DNA from: Mycteria americana
Lineage: Eukaryota; Chordata; Aves; Ciconiiformes; Ciconiidae
DNA: 64,000 bases
NCBI RefSeq assembly: GCF_035582795.1
Contig: NC_134366.1
Span: 136,982,756-137,046,755 of the forward strand
Direction of reading: 5' to 3'
This document shows, one piece after another, positions 24,501 to 35,580 of the stretch; the first letter of the stretch is position 1, and each line of letters opens with the position of its first letter. The notes under the pieces were generated by a model that did not search any database, had not been told where the DNA came from, and saw nothing but the letters and a program-made list of their open reading frames with translations. A program made the translations under genes and the position numbers.

Positions 24501-26050
24501 CTCTTGGTAAGAGGTTTCCAGTATTTATTCATTTACCTAAAACAGCCTCCTTCATCAGACAAACCTGGGGGCCCTACTCATCGGTGGCGTTTCCTAATGA
24601 CGTGCTTTTTCCCCCCGCAGTTCCCACCATCGCCAGTTGCCCATATCACAGCGAAAGCGGCGGCTGCCACAGACGCGCCCGCAGGCGACGGCAGTCCTAC
24701 AGACGAGTAAGTCCCTTCCCACCCCTCCAGCCAAGCCTGGGGGGCTGCGCGTGGGGCACTGCCGGGCAGGGGAGGGGACGGGGCACCTCCACCACGGGTC
24801 ACCCTCTCACCAGGAACACAAAGAAGTGCTCAGCTGCAGATCTCCTCTGAATCGCAGCTGTAAAACCTCAGTGATTTACAGTAAAGCCATGCCGCTCGCT
24901 TCCCAAAGGCAGGGAGAGATTGGCTAAAGGACACACTGATTATATCGTCAGCCATGGCCATTTATACAGCTGCTCTGGTGCCAGTTACAGCTCTGTTTTA
25001 TCACTAGAAAGAAAAGCATCTAAATTCAAAATTTAAGTATTTTCCCCTTAAGAAGTCTATAATATTTGTCCTAAGGCAGTTTAGAAAATGTAATTAAATA
25101 TTTTTTAAACAAAGCTTTATTGTCTTTAAGTGTCCTTTCAGGGACATGGTATAGTGGTGGACTTGGTAGTGTTAGGTTTACGGTTGGACTTGATGATCTT
25201 AAAGGTCTTTTCCAGCCTATACGATTCTGTGATTCTGTGATTCTGTAATTAAGGAACAGATTGACCATAGTACAAATGCACTCATCAGTAGACAGTTAAC
25301 CCAGACACAGATCCGCGTGATATTTGAGATGCCGCCATTGCCACTTGAGGGACTGTAACGAGCTCATTGTCACAGTGTCCTCGCACTTTGTGCACAGAGA
25401 CATAAACCCCCCTCGGCCAGTGTAAGCCAGCGTAGCCCCCTCGGCCAGGTGGAGCTCACCCCACCTGGGCACTGCCGCATGGTCCCTGGGGCGCTGGTGG
25501 AAGGGCTCAGCTCTGTCCCCAGGCCACCTACCAGCTTTTGCTCTGGTGGCAAACGCTACAGAGGCTGCACCTAGTAGCAGTCCCACTTGTAGCCCATCCC
25601 CTTGTATGAGTGTGCACCCTGACAGCAAGTCAACGAGGGGCTCCAAGGGGAGCAGGAGCAGCAGGGAGGGGGCAGCAGCAGTGTCCAAGCCCACTGCCCT
25701 GCACAGCCCCTGCTCACCCCGGACTTGCCAGTCCCAGGGACAGGTGAGGTACGGGCATACCTTTGCAAACAGGCAGCCCTTGGTTTTCGGTGGCTAGTGG
25801 TCATAAGCAGGGGAGAAGGGCCACGGAGGCGAGTGCTTTATGCATCTGTGCTTTATTTGCTAGCCACAGGCAGCACTGGAGGAAGACGGCAGAGTACGAC
25901 CTGACCCTGCCACCGGCAGCAGAAGCCTCCCTACCGCTGACGGGAGGCAACCTGTGCGGGACGCCCAGCCTCCTGAGGAAGATGTGGATGAAGCACAAGA
26001 AGAAGTCAGAGTACCTGGGGGCAACAAACAGTGCCTTTGAGGCAGACTGA
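9468..26050 (+). CDS. VXN: Vexin, spliced coding sequence, six coding exons
   Basis: Joined exons 9468-9534, 12578-12633, 18539-18701, 22875-22936, 24621-24706 and 25864-26050 give 621 nt, 206 residues and a stop. The human protein is of almost the same length as I recall it (207). Every intron is GT-AG and every phase agrees (1, 0, 1, 0, 2). The recognisable parts are the N-terminus MHQIYSCSDEN, the basic SPARRRAKSTQHILTK block (about residues 25-40), VGITE and DGKSL in exon 4, and the C-terminus EASLPLTGG, LLRKMWMKHKKKSEYLG, ATNSAFEAD. No signal peptide or membrane segment is seen. Known from the family: vexin (C8orf46) promotes neuronal differentiation in Xenopus; its biochemical activity is unknown. 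The ATG has A at -3. It converges with MYBL1. The middle (exons 3 and 5) is GC-rich and diverges strongly from mammals. Confidence 0.93.
9535..12577 (+). other. VXN: VXN intron 1 (3.0 kb)
   Basis: The intron begins GTGAGT and ends in a pyrimidine-rich tract with TTTTCACAG. It holds a small GCCGT triplet repeat at 9636-9650. I see no other supported feature; an antisense open frame over 9479-10033 overlaps exon 1 and is treated as chance. Confidence 0.8.
12578..12633 (+). CDS. VXN: VXN coding exon 2
   Basis: Fifty-six nt, phase 1 in and phase 0 out. It encodes the basic block CSPARRRAKSTQHILTKT, close to SSPARRRAKSSQHLLTKN of human vexin. The acceptor is CTTTTCACAG and the donor GTAAGA. The run of Arg and Lys could be a nuclear localisation or membrane-binding patch; that is inference. 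Confidence 0.93.
12634..18538 (+). other. VXN: VXN intron 2 (5.9 kb)
   Basis: The donor is followed within 60 nt by a T-rich stretch with GGTTT repeats. A 20-bp-period duplication of TAAAGCCTTAATAA sits at 12938-12971. The part 17960-18240 is AT-rich and looks like a regulatory element. No other exon is supported. Confidence 0.75.
12938..12971. repeat. Short direct repeat, two copies
   Basis: The 14-mer TAAAGCCTTAATAA occurs at 12938-12951 and 12958-12971, a 20-bp period, as expected of a recent small tandem duplication. Confidence 0.8.
18539..18701 (+). CDS. VXN: VXN coding exon 3
   Basis: One hundred sixty-three nt, phase 0 in and phase 1 out; acceptor CCCTGTAG, donor GTAAGT. It encodes about residues 42-95, beginning VVAVSDRRPHRTEKLQPPQG. 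The VV...SD...L..P..GD spacing resembles human VVIESDLYTHQPLELLPHRGD. The remainder is poorly conserved, GC-rich and high in Pro, Gly and Cys. The frame runs on for 131 nt past the donor, so an open-frame search alone would misplace the end. The phase demands exon 4. Confidence 0.85.
18862..18905. repeat. Imperfect direct repeat, two copies
   Basis: CTCGCTTTATTCAG followed by TCATAAA occurs twice, with a 2-nt insertion in the first copy. A small local duplication inside VXN intron 3. Confidence 0.75.
19470..19980. repeat. Purine-rich strand-asymmetric tract
   Basis: The plus strand is strongly purine-rich. By hand count, 19741-19920 has 37 pyrimidines in 180 positions, so about 79% purine. 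It lies in VXN intron 3 on the sense strand. Open frames called on both strands here reflect the biased composition and are not genes. Confidence 0.8.
22106..22136 (+). other. G-quadruplex motif
   Basis: Six runs of three or more G (lengths 4, 3, 6, 3, 3, 7) are separated by single T or A loops. This is a near-ideal parallel quadruplex pattern. It is on the VXN sense strand, so both the gene and its pre-mRNA could fold, about 740 nt before exon 4. Confidence 0.85.
22875..22936 (+). CDS. VXN: VXN coding exon 4 (62-nt exon)
   Basis: Phase 1 in, phase 0 out; acceptor TTATGCTTTGCAG, donor GTAAGT. With the G carried from exon 3 it reads VGITERESSKSCNHLLDGKS then L, matching human VGISEPKTSNLCGNRAYGKS then L as I recall it. 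Without this exon, exons 3 and 5 do not share a frame. Both the protein match and the required length (2 modulo 3) support it. Confidence 0.92.
22937..24620 (+). other. VXN: VXN intron 4 (1.7 kb)
   Basis: The intron ends in TTTTCCCCCCGCAG. AT-rich for most of its length. No repeat, RNA gene or extra exon was recognised. Confidence 0.75.
24621..24706 (+). CDS. VXN: VXN coding exon 5
   Basis: Eighty-six nt, phase 0 in and phase 2 out; donor GA|GTAAGT. It encodes FPPSPVAHITAKAAAATDA followed by PAGDGSPTD, aligned with human IPPVPRISVKTSASASLEA. The alternative frame fails because it does not join exon 6 in the conserved C-terminal frame. The Ala-rich stretch is GC-rich. The human protein has more residues between this part and the C-terminal block, so this bird version may be slightly shorter here. 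Confidence 0.9.
24707..25863 (+). other. VXN: VXN intron 5 (1.2 kb)
   Basis: Holds a CR1 3'-end fragment in sense orientation (25136-25250) and a GC-rich second half. It ends CTTTATTTGCTAG. Open frames at 25296-25797 on both strands show no family resemblance and are treated as chance. Confidence 0.8.
25136..25250 (+). mobile_element. CR1 LINE, 3' end fragment
   Basis: The stretch with GGTTGGACTTGATGATCTTA, GGTCTTTTCCAGCCTATA and three closing GATTCTGT copies (25223-25246) is the characteristic 3' terminus of avian CR1 non-LTR retrotransposons. It is truncated at the 5' side, as most CR1 copies are, and has no coding capacity. It lies in VXN intron 5. Confidence 0.92.
25864..26050 (+). CDS. 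VXN: VXN coding exon 6 (terminal)
   Basis: Phase 2 in (GA|C codon), 61 residues after the split codon, TGA at 26048-26050. It encodes HRQHWRKTAEYDLTLPP, then AAEASLPLTGGNLCGTPS, then the basic LLRKMWMKHKKKSEYLG and the terminal ATNSAFEAD. This C-terminus is the best conserved part of vexin and is nearly identical to the human one, which identifies the gene. The Lys/Arg/Trp-rich stretch could bind membrane or partner proteins; this is not shown by the sequence. Confidence 0.97.
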
Positions 26051-29000
26051 TAAGGCTCAGCATCTCTTGGAAAGACAGAAGGTCCTTTAGCCAGGACAAG
26101 GTGCTCTAGGATCGATGAGGGAACAGACACAGCACAGCTCATCCAGGAAAATGATATCCTTTTTATTACTTGATGCCATTGCCTCAGAATGGTGGGAGAA
26201 AGGCTAACTAAGGTAAAAATGGTGAATGTGATGCAACTCATGGGCCTTTCTTTGTTGCAATATACTAAAAATCCCAAGTATCCCACTAGAATTACGTCTT
26301 GACTCAATGATGCTGAAACTACTGCTGTCCCATTCAACATTTTATGTGTCCTGTCTGAATCAGCTCGGCCTCACAACAAGAAAAGCCTACCAAGAGGTTT
26401 ATGTATTCCTGCAAGGCAACAGATCGATTACAGTGTGCCATTAAGCCCAGGGGTCTGACCATTGTGTACCACTGCTTGTCCTCTTCCCCCTCTCATGTCA
26501 TGAGGTAAAAACAACATCTTACGATATGCTTGGTTGAATGACATACGCTAAACATCTTTTTTTCTTCAGTTTTGATGTTTCAAGACAGGAGTAAAAGATG
26601 CAAACATTTTAAAAGAATGGGTGAGTCAGAACTGAGCAAGTTTGCAAACACACATTTACCAAACTTTGCTATGTGACAAGCGATTGGTGTTTCAAAGCGT
26701 CCTGCCAGATCAAACTATGAGCAACTGGATAACCTCAAGAGACACTTTCTTCCATAGAACCTGCTTATATGTTAACTGATAGTCAGCAACTTGCTCTCTA
26801 CCTGTGTGGTACAGGATAGTTCACTAAGTGCACAAAATACTAGGAGGAAAGAAAATATGTAAATGGTGCAACTAAGTGACTAAACGTGAGATATTGGCGT
26901 ATAGGAGACCTGTGCTTATGAATAGATGGATTTAATGGAATTTGCTCAAAAATTTTTCTCAAAAATTTTTTCAATTTAGAAATTGCTGGTCATGGCCCCT
27001 TGGGTTTTCCTCTCAAAAAAAAAAAAAAAAAGGTTTCACCAGTGTTACAGACGATACTAGTTATGAACAGTACTTGCCTCATATGAGTGCTCCCCTGGTT
27101 ATTATAAAAGGCTTTGGTTTGCCTAAATACAGAACTTTAAATATAAAATTGGAGGAAGTGTATCTCCTGTTGCTCATAGTAAAGACGATCTTCTCTAATC
27201 TAACTGCCAGTGCTCCAAAGCATAAGTGAAAAATAAAAGTCTTACTCTATGACAGAAGCAGAGGAAAGAAGCTCCCATCTGAAATTTGCTTGCCTGCAGC
27301 CAGCGTAGTGAAACACAGTGAGATGCTGTCATGCACAGTGCCACGGTACTGAGGTGAGGAGGCTCCAGAGCTGTGAACCCACCAAAGGTCTGAACCATAC
27401 GTCGGCAGCGTTAACGGCGGTTACAGCTCCTTCCCCTCCTACCACAACCACCTGGGCAACTTCTGCACTTGGGTTACCTGCTGACTTCATCCACTGCTTG
27501 TGTTAAGATCATCTTCAACCTGGACTTAGAAAAAAAGCATATTCTGAATTTCTCTTACAGCGCAGGACTGAGGGAGCCTTGGATTATAGCCTGCAGAGCT
27601 GCAGGCTCGGGCGGTTATCCCCGGGCAGGGGTCACCAGCTCAGAGGTACCAGGGTACCGCCTGGATGGGAGGGAAGGGCTGCTAAAGCAGCCAGGTCCTC
27701 TGGCTTTGGGGTGAGCGGGGTGGAGCAGCACACAGGAAAGGTTCGCAGCTTGACAACCTGAGCAACCAAAGTTCGTGGGATGGGAAAGCAACTGGAGCAG
27801 CCTGGTAGCTTTGCAGAGCAAATGTCCCTGGTGGCTCCAAGGAGGGCAGCAGGGGACACCTATGTGGGGCTGGACGTGCTGGAGAAGGCAGTAGGACGGG
27901 GAAGGAAGTTCTCATTTGAAAAGGTACTATGGTTTTTCATACAGCCAGAGCCAACTCAGTCCAGAGTCTGCCAAGGAGGGGAGAGGCACTAGCCCGTCAT
28001 AAAATATCTGTCAGCCCTCGCATTCAGCTGTCCATCACTGCTTCAGTCACAGGCTTCTCCTTCAGAGGTGCTCAACAACTCACAGAGGACAGCCTTGCAG
28101 CTAGAAATCACACAGACTCTCCCCTCCTCCTTACCAAAGGCAAAAGTCCTTCTCTGGCCCAGCAGCCTGACAGAGGGATGATTTGCTCTCCTGCTTTTCT
28201 GTCTTCCTCCTGGGAAAGAAGGAGAACACAGCTCCTCATTAACCGCACACTGAAAGGCCCCGGCTGCTGGCAGGGCAAGGAGAAGAGGCGATGGTGGCCC
28301 AGTATCGATCACGTGTCGCCAGCCACGACATGCGAGAGCAATGCCGATGCCCACTGAAGGCTGCGCACCTCAACAGCACCAGAGCAGTTTTCTCACAGGG
28401 GTCCACCCCACCTTTAAATTAGACCCTGACACATTGCCCCTGTGTAACAGCCCGGACACCGTGCCCCTGCCAACATCAGGTCCTCCATGACTGACCAAGC
28501 TGGAGCCATGGCCAAGATTTTCCTGAAACATCTCTTACAAATATCACCAACCACACTACACCCCCCTCCCCAGCCCATAGAAATCCTGCTGGAAGGTAAA
28601 CCTAGTAAATTCAGTGGGATTCCTCTCTTGCACAGCAACGCATACATTCAAGGAGTAGGGAGAATAGTAATCACCAGTTCTCCTTTTTGGTCTCATTCCC
28701 TAAGCAAAAAAAAGGCAAAGAAGATGGACAGACACTGGGAAAAATCCATTTCCTGCATGTGGGGTAACTAAGACAGTGAGCATTTGTGGTACCTGCCCTT
28801 GTAGCTAACGTGACCCATAGAGCACCCAACACACAGTCCAGGGCAGCAAGAGTTTTGTCTGTGGAGAAAGCTGTATCGTAGTATTTCATTTGTTAATTAA
28901 TAGCTTTAAGCAGTATCAGGATGGAGGCGAAGAGGAGATGATTAATGTTTGTACCTAATAATTGCTGTATCTTGAAATGTGTATTTATGGTTTTCTTATT

Positions 29001-29150
29001 TATTTAATTTATCATTTGGATCTACAAGAGAAGGAGAGATTTACAAGAAGCATATTTAATTTCTCTGTATTCCAGGAACTGCTGTGGAGATTTCTTGTAT
29101 TGTAGTAGATACCTATTTTATTGATTCAAATAAAATATGTCCTATTCATA
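26051..29150 (+). other. VXN: VXN probable 3' UTR
   Basis: After the stop the sequence is non-coding and mostly AT-rich. It includes a 17-18-nt A run near 27016-27033, an earlier AATAAA at 27232-27237 and a GC-rich patch at 27580-28400. A convincing signal at 29129-29134 would give a 3.1-kb UTR. The true end and any alternative ends cannot be fixed from sequence alone. Confidence 0.5.
29129..29134 (+). terminator. VXN: Candidate VXN poly(A) signal
   Basis: AATAAA, preceded by T-rich sequence; cleavage would fall near 29150, where an A-rich stretch follows. The preceding 250 nt (from about 28890) look like a UTR end, with TATTTAT motifs. An earlier AATAAA at 27232 is a rival. Confidence 0.5.
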
Positions 29151-29596
29151 AAAAAAAATAAAAGAAACAAGTAGAATGTGGTAACATGCAGGTCTCAGTG
29201 ACTTAAAAGCTTTTGGGAAGCATTTAGTGGAAAGTAAAGGCAGGTTTTATGATACTGAAGAACACCTGATGGCAAAGAACCCAAATTTTGCTCCCCACAG
29301 AGAGAGCCTGGAAGTGTATGTTTGTGAGCAGCTCCAATATTTTACAGGTGGTAGAATCACTGTTATCAGATACTCAGAGAAAAGCCCTGGCACCGCCAAG
29401 AGTTAGATGCACGTTTACACACCTGACCTCAAGCATTACGGACACAACGTTGAGTCTCACTGCATCCCTGGGAGGTAAGCAGTGTCGCCTCCCTCCCTCC
29501 CGTCAAATAAGAGCACCAAGACACAGACTCCTCAAGGGTAGCTAAGGCTCTGGTAGAGAATAAAACCAAGTGCTCCCCATCTTCAGTCCTACCAGC

Positions 29597-29636
29597 TGAC
29601 AACAAAGTCACTTTGTTGAGTGACAACAAAGTCACT
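29597..29636. repeat. Short direct repeat with inverted core
   Basis: TGACAACAAAGTCACT occurs at 29597-29612 and 29621-29636. The spacer and flanks also allow AAAGT/ACTTT pairing. A small local duplication. Confidence 0.75.
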
Positions 29637-32600
29637 AACTTACCTCAAACACAACATGGTCTTCAGAGACCATATGCTGAACTATGGCCCAACATGAGGC
29701 GGGTCATACAGGGACGCAGGATCCCCGACTAGGGGAGCTGACTCAAGACTGCAAGGGGAAAGACTTTAAGATACAACAAGGAAAGAAAACGTATGGTGTT
29801 GACATCCTTCACCAACCCAGACTTTGGAAAGCCCATCCATGATGGCTGCTGCACTGCCTGTACTCCTGTCCCCCTGCCTGCCGCACTGCCTGTACTCTGT
29901 GCAGCTCTGGTGAAAAGGTGCCACGCTTCTGGTCCTTCCATTACAGACAATGGCTACATTTAAAATGAGCAATCGGGGAGCGTCCTCTCGATGAGTGTCC
30001 ACACCACAGGACCTGGCAGAGATTTTTTTCCAGGACGTGGGGTAACAACCTGGCCTCTGCTGGGAACTCCTCTGCGAATGCCCGACCCTTAGTCATGTGT
30101 TAAAAATACTGGCATGAGTATGGAACAGGATGTGGATATGCAATACATTTTCCAGATGAGACTGTACAGAAAGAAACGTTGGGTCAGCTCTAGCACACCA
30201 TCAGAAAAATGTGAAATAGTGATTGAAAAAAATAAGTGAACTGTACCATTTCTCCATCAAAGACAGAAAAGTTGTTAAATGTGCAGCCGACTGGCACTGC
30301 CTGACCCATGCATATTGTCATACTTTATAACATCTGCAAGAGAATGCATTTTCCAGATGTGTTTCATGTCATTTTACAATTTTGGGTTCCCTGGAACTAG
30401 AGACTAACTGGGGCGCTGACCTGACTGAAATAGACTGCATGATGACAGTCCATCACACTTACAGTAATTTATATTTCATTTCCAAAAAAAGGTTTCTAAT
30501 TTCTTCTCACCATTTCAAAAACATCTTTGTGATAGAGCTACTCATTAAAATATCCATCATTACTTTGCATACCACTTTATTTAAATAAACTGTAGTGAAT
30601 TTAAAGCTAGGCTACTATATAAAATAATTCTTACTGATGCGTGAAAAAAAAAAATCTCAGATATGCTTTGCCCGCCTTTCTTCCCCTTTTGCATTCACTT
30701 TACAGATCCTGTAGCAAACAGGTTTGCCAGAAGAGTTGATCACAGACACATCGCTGCTGGGGGAATACCACACACTTTTTACAGAAAACATTTTTAACTC
30801 AAACATTGGCATCTGCAGAATAATTTCACATCTGAGAGTTACCCAGTGAGAAAAGTTGCAAAATCAGGACTTGCACACACAAAGAAAAATGAAACAAGTC
30901 CGATTTCTCAGATGAAACCCTGTATGTGAACCCTACAAACAATGCAGGTGTCAAATAGCCATAAGTATTTTATGAGAGATTTTTAAAATCAGTGTTAAAT
31001 CCATAGATTATTCACGAGTGAGCAGCTCGACCCTATGTGGTATTGAAAACCTTTTTTTTAAGTGGCAGAACTATTATTTAAATGAATGGGCACACAGATC
31101 ACTAAAATAAAAAGCAAAGCATTTAGAAGGGAAAAAGAAAGTTGAATATTTAATAAAGTTAGATGAAGGCCCAGAAAAAACAAGCAGCTGAGCTCAAAGG
31201 AGAACATGAAATGGAAGCGCATGTGAGTGATGCCCCTCTTAGCCGTCAGGTTGGATTCACTACAAAAAAAGGCATTATTTTTAACAGCCTTATCAGTAAG
31301 CCCTATGGAGCAGCCAAGGGCCCCACAGCTGACCCAAAGGCAGGAGATCAGCGCAGACACTGGCTGGCAGCCCCCGGTCCCAGGTGTTTCACCCCGTCAG
31401 ACCTCCCACCCTGCAGATTCACCTGCCCTAACAGTTTACTCTGCTTTATTTTAGACCAACATTTTCCTACTGCACCGTCACGTTTGCATAGCAGCGAAAT
31501 AGTAAGAGGCAACACACCGTCTATTTGCTTGATGCCCCCTTTTTTTGGGAGGGGGGATGCACTGGACCATAAAGCAGAAGAGACATGCAAAGGGCCCCGC
31601 AGCGTGCACGGTCCTTCCCCCTCACCGCTGACGAGGCACTTTTCGGTGAAGCGAGCCCTCAGCACAGCCATGCTGGGAGCTGACGCTGCGAAACCAACTG
31701 CTCTGCCAAGGCATCGCCTGCTCCTGCACTGTGCCAGCAAAAGCAAAGGTGGGGTTCAGGAAGCAACAGCATCCTTGTCAAAGCAATTGTCCGAGTAACA
31801 AGGACCACTAAACACGCAGCAAAAGCTTCAGAAGTTACAGGCTCCTTTAGCCTGGGAGTGCAGTGACAAGCCTAGCGAGACTGTATTTAACTGCTAGACT
31901 GCACAGAAAGTCCTGCCAGTGATTTTTTTCTAATAAAGACATTAACCTTTCCTGTGAAAACCCTGTAACTTCTTTATAACTCTACCCCAGAGCGCTGGTA
32001 ATACTGGGTATCTGACATTTGTCCTTGTAAGTTAGGATGCAAGCAGATTTTTCAATCGGTTTTGAAGCAAGTTGGATAAAGATTTATCTATAATGAACAC
32101 TTATAAATGGTGTTCATCAACACTCAGACTCTTGCAATGTCTATTCTTTTAATCACTATGGTAATATCTAAAAATCCAAGCTTGGCTAATCATTTTTTTT
32201 AATCATTTACATTATAAATAGAAATATCAAGCTATTTAGCTGGCAACAACATGCTTGACCTGGGTTATCCCATTAGCAGAAGAGACACAAATATTCTAGG
32301 GGGAAAAAAAAGAATAAGAAATAGGCCTCCAATCATTTTCCTCCATGGGCAAACCCTTCGACGCAGAAACCAGCAGCAGCCAGCACGCTGGGCTCCCATG
32401 CCTCAGCACCACACAGCAAAGGCAAAGGTCTGTGCAAAGCCGCCATGGGGTAGGCAAGAATGTGAATACAGGATGCTATCACTCAGCCCGGGGTTTTGCA
32501 AGGGAGCAAAATTTTGTGAGAGCTTTATTTTGTGACCATTGCACCCATCTCAGCCTGACGGATGCACACCAAGGGCGTTGTTCCTTTTGCAGCCGAGCAC

Positions 32601-35455
32601 AAGGCCCTCACCAGACATCGGGTCTCCAAGTGGAAAGCAGAGATGCTCAGTAACTCTGTGGTGCCTCAGGTGATGCCCTTTCTTCCCTGACCTTTGCCAC
32701 CTAAAGAAGTGAGACAAACTCCACCAGTGTGACAGAGGAGTCACCCCACATGTGCAAAACAGCTACGGTCTGGTTGCCACCACTCCAGCACCTGTTTTGC
32801 CACACATCAATCCGCCCTGCGGGTGATGAGCCGGATCCAGCCACGCAGCCACTTGCCAGGGGACCCTGAGGACCGGGAGAGCTCAGCCCAGGCTGCCTTC
32901 CTCCCTGGCCAATGGCATTCCCAGCCACGCCGCAGCCGGCCGCAGGTCCCTCCTCATACCGCGGAGGACACGTACATGCAGCGCTCACGCATCCGTCAGA
33001 GCGAACATGCACAACAGGATCTGGCCCGATTTGCATAGCAGCTGCGGCAGCTGGACACATCAAGGGCCTCTCTGCAGACCATAGCCTCAGCTTCAGCTCC
33101 CAGGGTTAAAAATACCTTCTTACTGCATGTGATCACTGCCGGGCTGGGGACACACGCGTAATGAAAGCTCAACCAGGGTGATCAGCAGAGATGGAAACCA
33201 GAAACCCTCCGAATCCAAAAAGCACGGGGGTCAGCAGCCTCAGCCCCCGCGGAGGGTCAATAAAACCCTTCGTCATCTGGTCCAGCCACTAAAGCAGACG
33301 CCAGCGGCTGCGTGCGGATAGTATGGTAAGGAGGAAGACTGCACGTTCAGGCTAATAATGACCTTTCTGCCAAAGCAAGAGAAACAGCTTATTCACACAA
33401 CTCCTGCTTTTCAGCGTGACCGGCTGGCTTACACCAGCCTCACCACTACACAACGGCCCCCAGCAGGCATCCGAAGTCCTGTGTGAACTACCAGTGCAAC
33501 CATCGCATGCCAGCGTCATACTGACACAGAGCATGGCTCTGAGACCAGCTCAGCTTCGCACAGATTTGCTCAGCTCTGCAATATAACACCAGATTTCAGC
33601 AGGGAGAAGCGGTCTCCACCTATAGCTGCTGACACACACAGGAGCCTTCAGGTCACCCCACTGGGCTGTACAGATCCATATGTAGCTTTTGGGGGTGCAT
33701 CACCCCCCAGAAACCCTGCAAGGATGAGGGAAGGTGCTAGATGCTCTACCCAGAGGGTGGAAAATCCCTGCCCTTCCTGGGTATCCTCTAATGGAGAAGA
33801 GAGGCAGGCAACCACCCAGGCGTGCCGAGGGAAATGCTGCTTCACCGAGACATGGGCTCCATCTTTACATCTGTCCTTATATCACCAGCTAACCTGGCTG
33901 GTACCATCACCTTCTGCCTCATAGATGGCTGCTTTTTTATTAGGATAGTGTTGGCTTGCATATTAGCAATTAGCAGGCTTGCAAATTGCTGTTCTGCAAG
34001 ACATTTAAAGGCTCAGCAAAAGCAGACTTCAACAAAATAAAAATATACTCCAGCTAATCCAAGTGCCTAAAAATAGGGTAGAAAAATTGCTCTGCTGCGA
34101 TAAACCTCCTTGCCTTGATAAAGTCACAGGTATGAACTGGTGGTTTCAGCCACCAAGCTGAAACCTTCAACAATGATTATTAATAGAAGATGGGGAAAAG
34201 TAAGATTCAAAATTCAGACAGAACAAGTATAAAGTTTACACACAGCTCCCGATGGCCCATTGACTGCTCAATTTTCAGTAGTTCACCTGAAATGCAAAGC
34301 CGGCATGATGATGCAGTCATCAAAATGCTGAAGAAGGCTCTGGCCAGTCCAGACCTCTGGAACATGCCCTGCCGCCATGGAAGCCTCCTCCACAGGCTCC
34401 AGGGGAGGGGGCTTGCCCTCCTGCCAAAGGAGAAGCCTTGCCTTCACAAAAGCGGGTCAGCAGTGCAAATCTCAGCACGGTCTGCGTTTAGTTGCTCACG
34501 GTTTTGGAACTGGTACTTCTGGTACTTTCCATGAGGACCAATATTTTTGGAAGAACCTCAAGGTAGCTTGAATGCTTCCTTCCTCCAGGATCTGACAAAT
34601 GAAAAAGAGCCAAACCCTCTGCCCTCCAATCTCCTTTTTGATGCACGAGAACAAACTATTTAACAGACTTTTGGGGTGAAGTCGGAGATAAACGAGGTTA
34701 TGGAGCCAGCTTTACGCAAGAGTCAGGTCAGCCAGTTACAGCAGTCACTTTTGTCCCTAGAAATCATCAGGTCAACAGCAAAACCCCTTTGGTAGTCCTC
34801 CCACAACAGAAGAAAAATTCCCAGGTCATCTCCTTCACATCCAGTTGTGCTCCCAGCTGGAGGGTTATTAGTTTAAGCAGACTATTTCAGAGAGAAAGAA
34901 GCACGTGCATGAACCCTGCAACAGCCCTCTGCAACACAGGACAAAACAGCTGCCTTACAGATGGACGCAGGCAACACCTAAGAGAAACACTTCACACAAT
35001 CCAGGAAACCTTCTTGCCTCACACTTGCTATGTAGAGGGTACGTGTACAAAACCACCCATTGAACATGCACATTTTCCCCTGTGCCTCCACACCCGCTCC
35101 CAAAAGCGGGCGCAGGCAGGCCAGCGAGGTCTCCTTGGGGCACCAAGCCGGGGGGGGCCCGGCTTCACCCTCTGCCAACCAGCAACCCTACCACCAAACC
35201 ACCATCACCCACTGCAGAAGAAACCGCTTTATTTCCATTTATTTACCATGAGAAAACAGCATAAAGTCCATCTTGTCAGGGCAAATGCACACAGCTATTA
35301 CCCAGTTTTACTTCATCTTGATAACCAGCGCAGACACGGAGATCCAGCAGGTGCCACACATTGGGAAACAAAAGGACTTCCCTCGTATGCTGGAAATAGT
35401 GTTATGTGAAGTTACTCTATTGTTGTTTCATAAATATCCTGGCAGGATAGCTGGA

Positions 35456-35580
35456 CACGCCACCTTACGCCGCGCACGGCTGAGGGTGCCCCTCACCACC
35501 ACGGACGGGCCGTGCGCGGTGACCCACGGTCAGCGCGATACCTCAGGACACCGGGTCGCCCACGTACCGCGTGCCGCAGG
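35456..35580. promoter_or_regulatory. CpG-dense cluster, possible CpG island
   Basis: By hand I count 19 CpG dinucleotides in about 125-130 bp, far above the neighbouring sequence. It is not linked to any exon that I can support. It could be an unannotated promoter or an unmethylated regulatory element. Confidence 0.45.

Noticed and set aside
24637-24927. Alternative frame through VXN exon 5 (Arg-rich)
   Set aside because: It cannot join exon 6 in the conserved frame and does not resemble vexin; the FPPSP frame does both.
25801-26340. 179-codon minus-strand open frame
   Set aside because: Antisense to VXN terminal exon and UTR; the plus-strand frame is the conserved one.
31163-31798. Longest plus-strand open frame in the intergenic region, 211 codons
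   Set aside because: No recognisable motif or family; rich in Pro, Ser, Arg and His; overlapped by other frames on both strands; moderate GC raises chance open frames.
34789-35409. 206-codon plus-strand open frame
   Set aside because: Low-complexity composition, no homology that I recognise, several overlapping frames. It might be part of a transcript from the nearby CpG patch, but nothing shows it.
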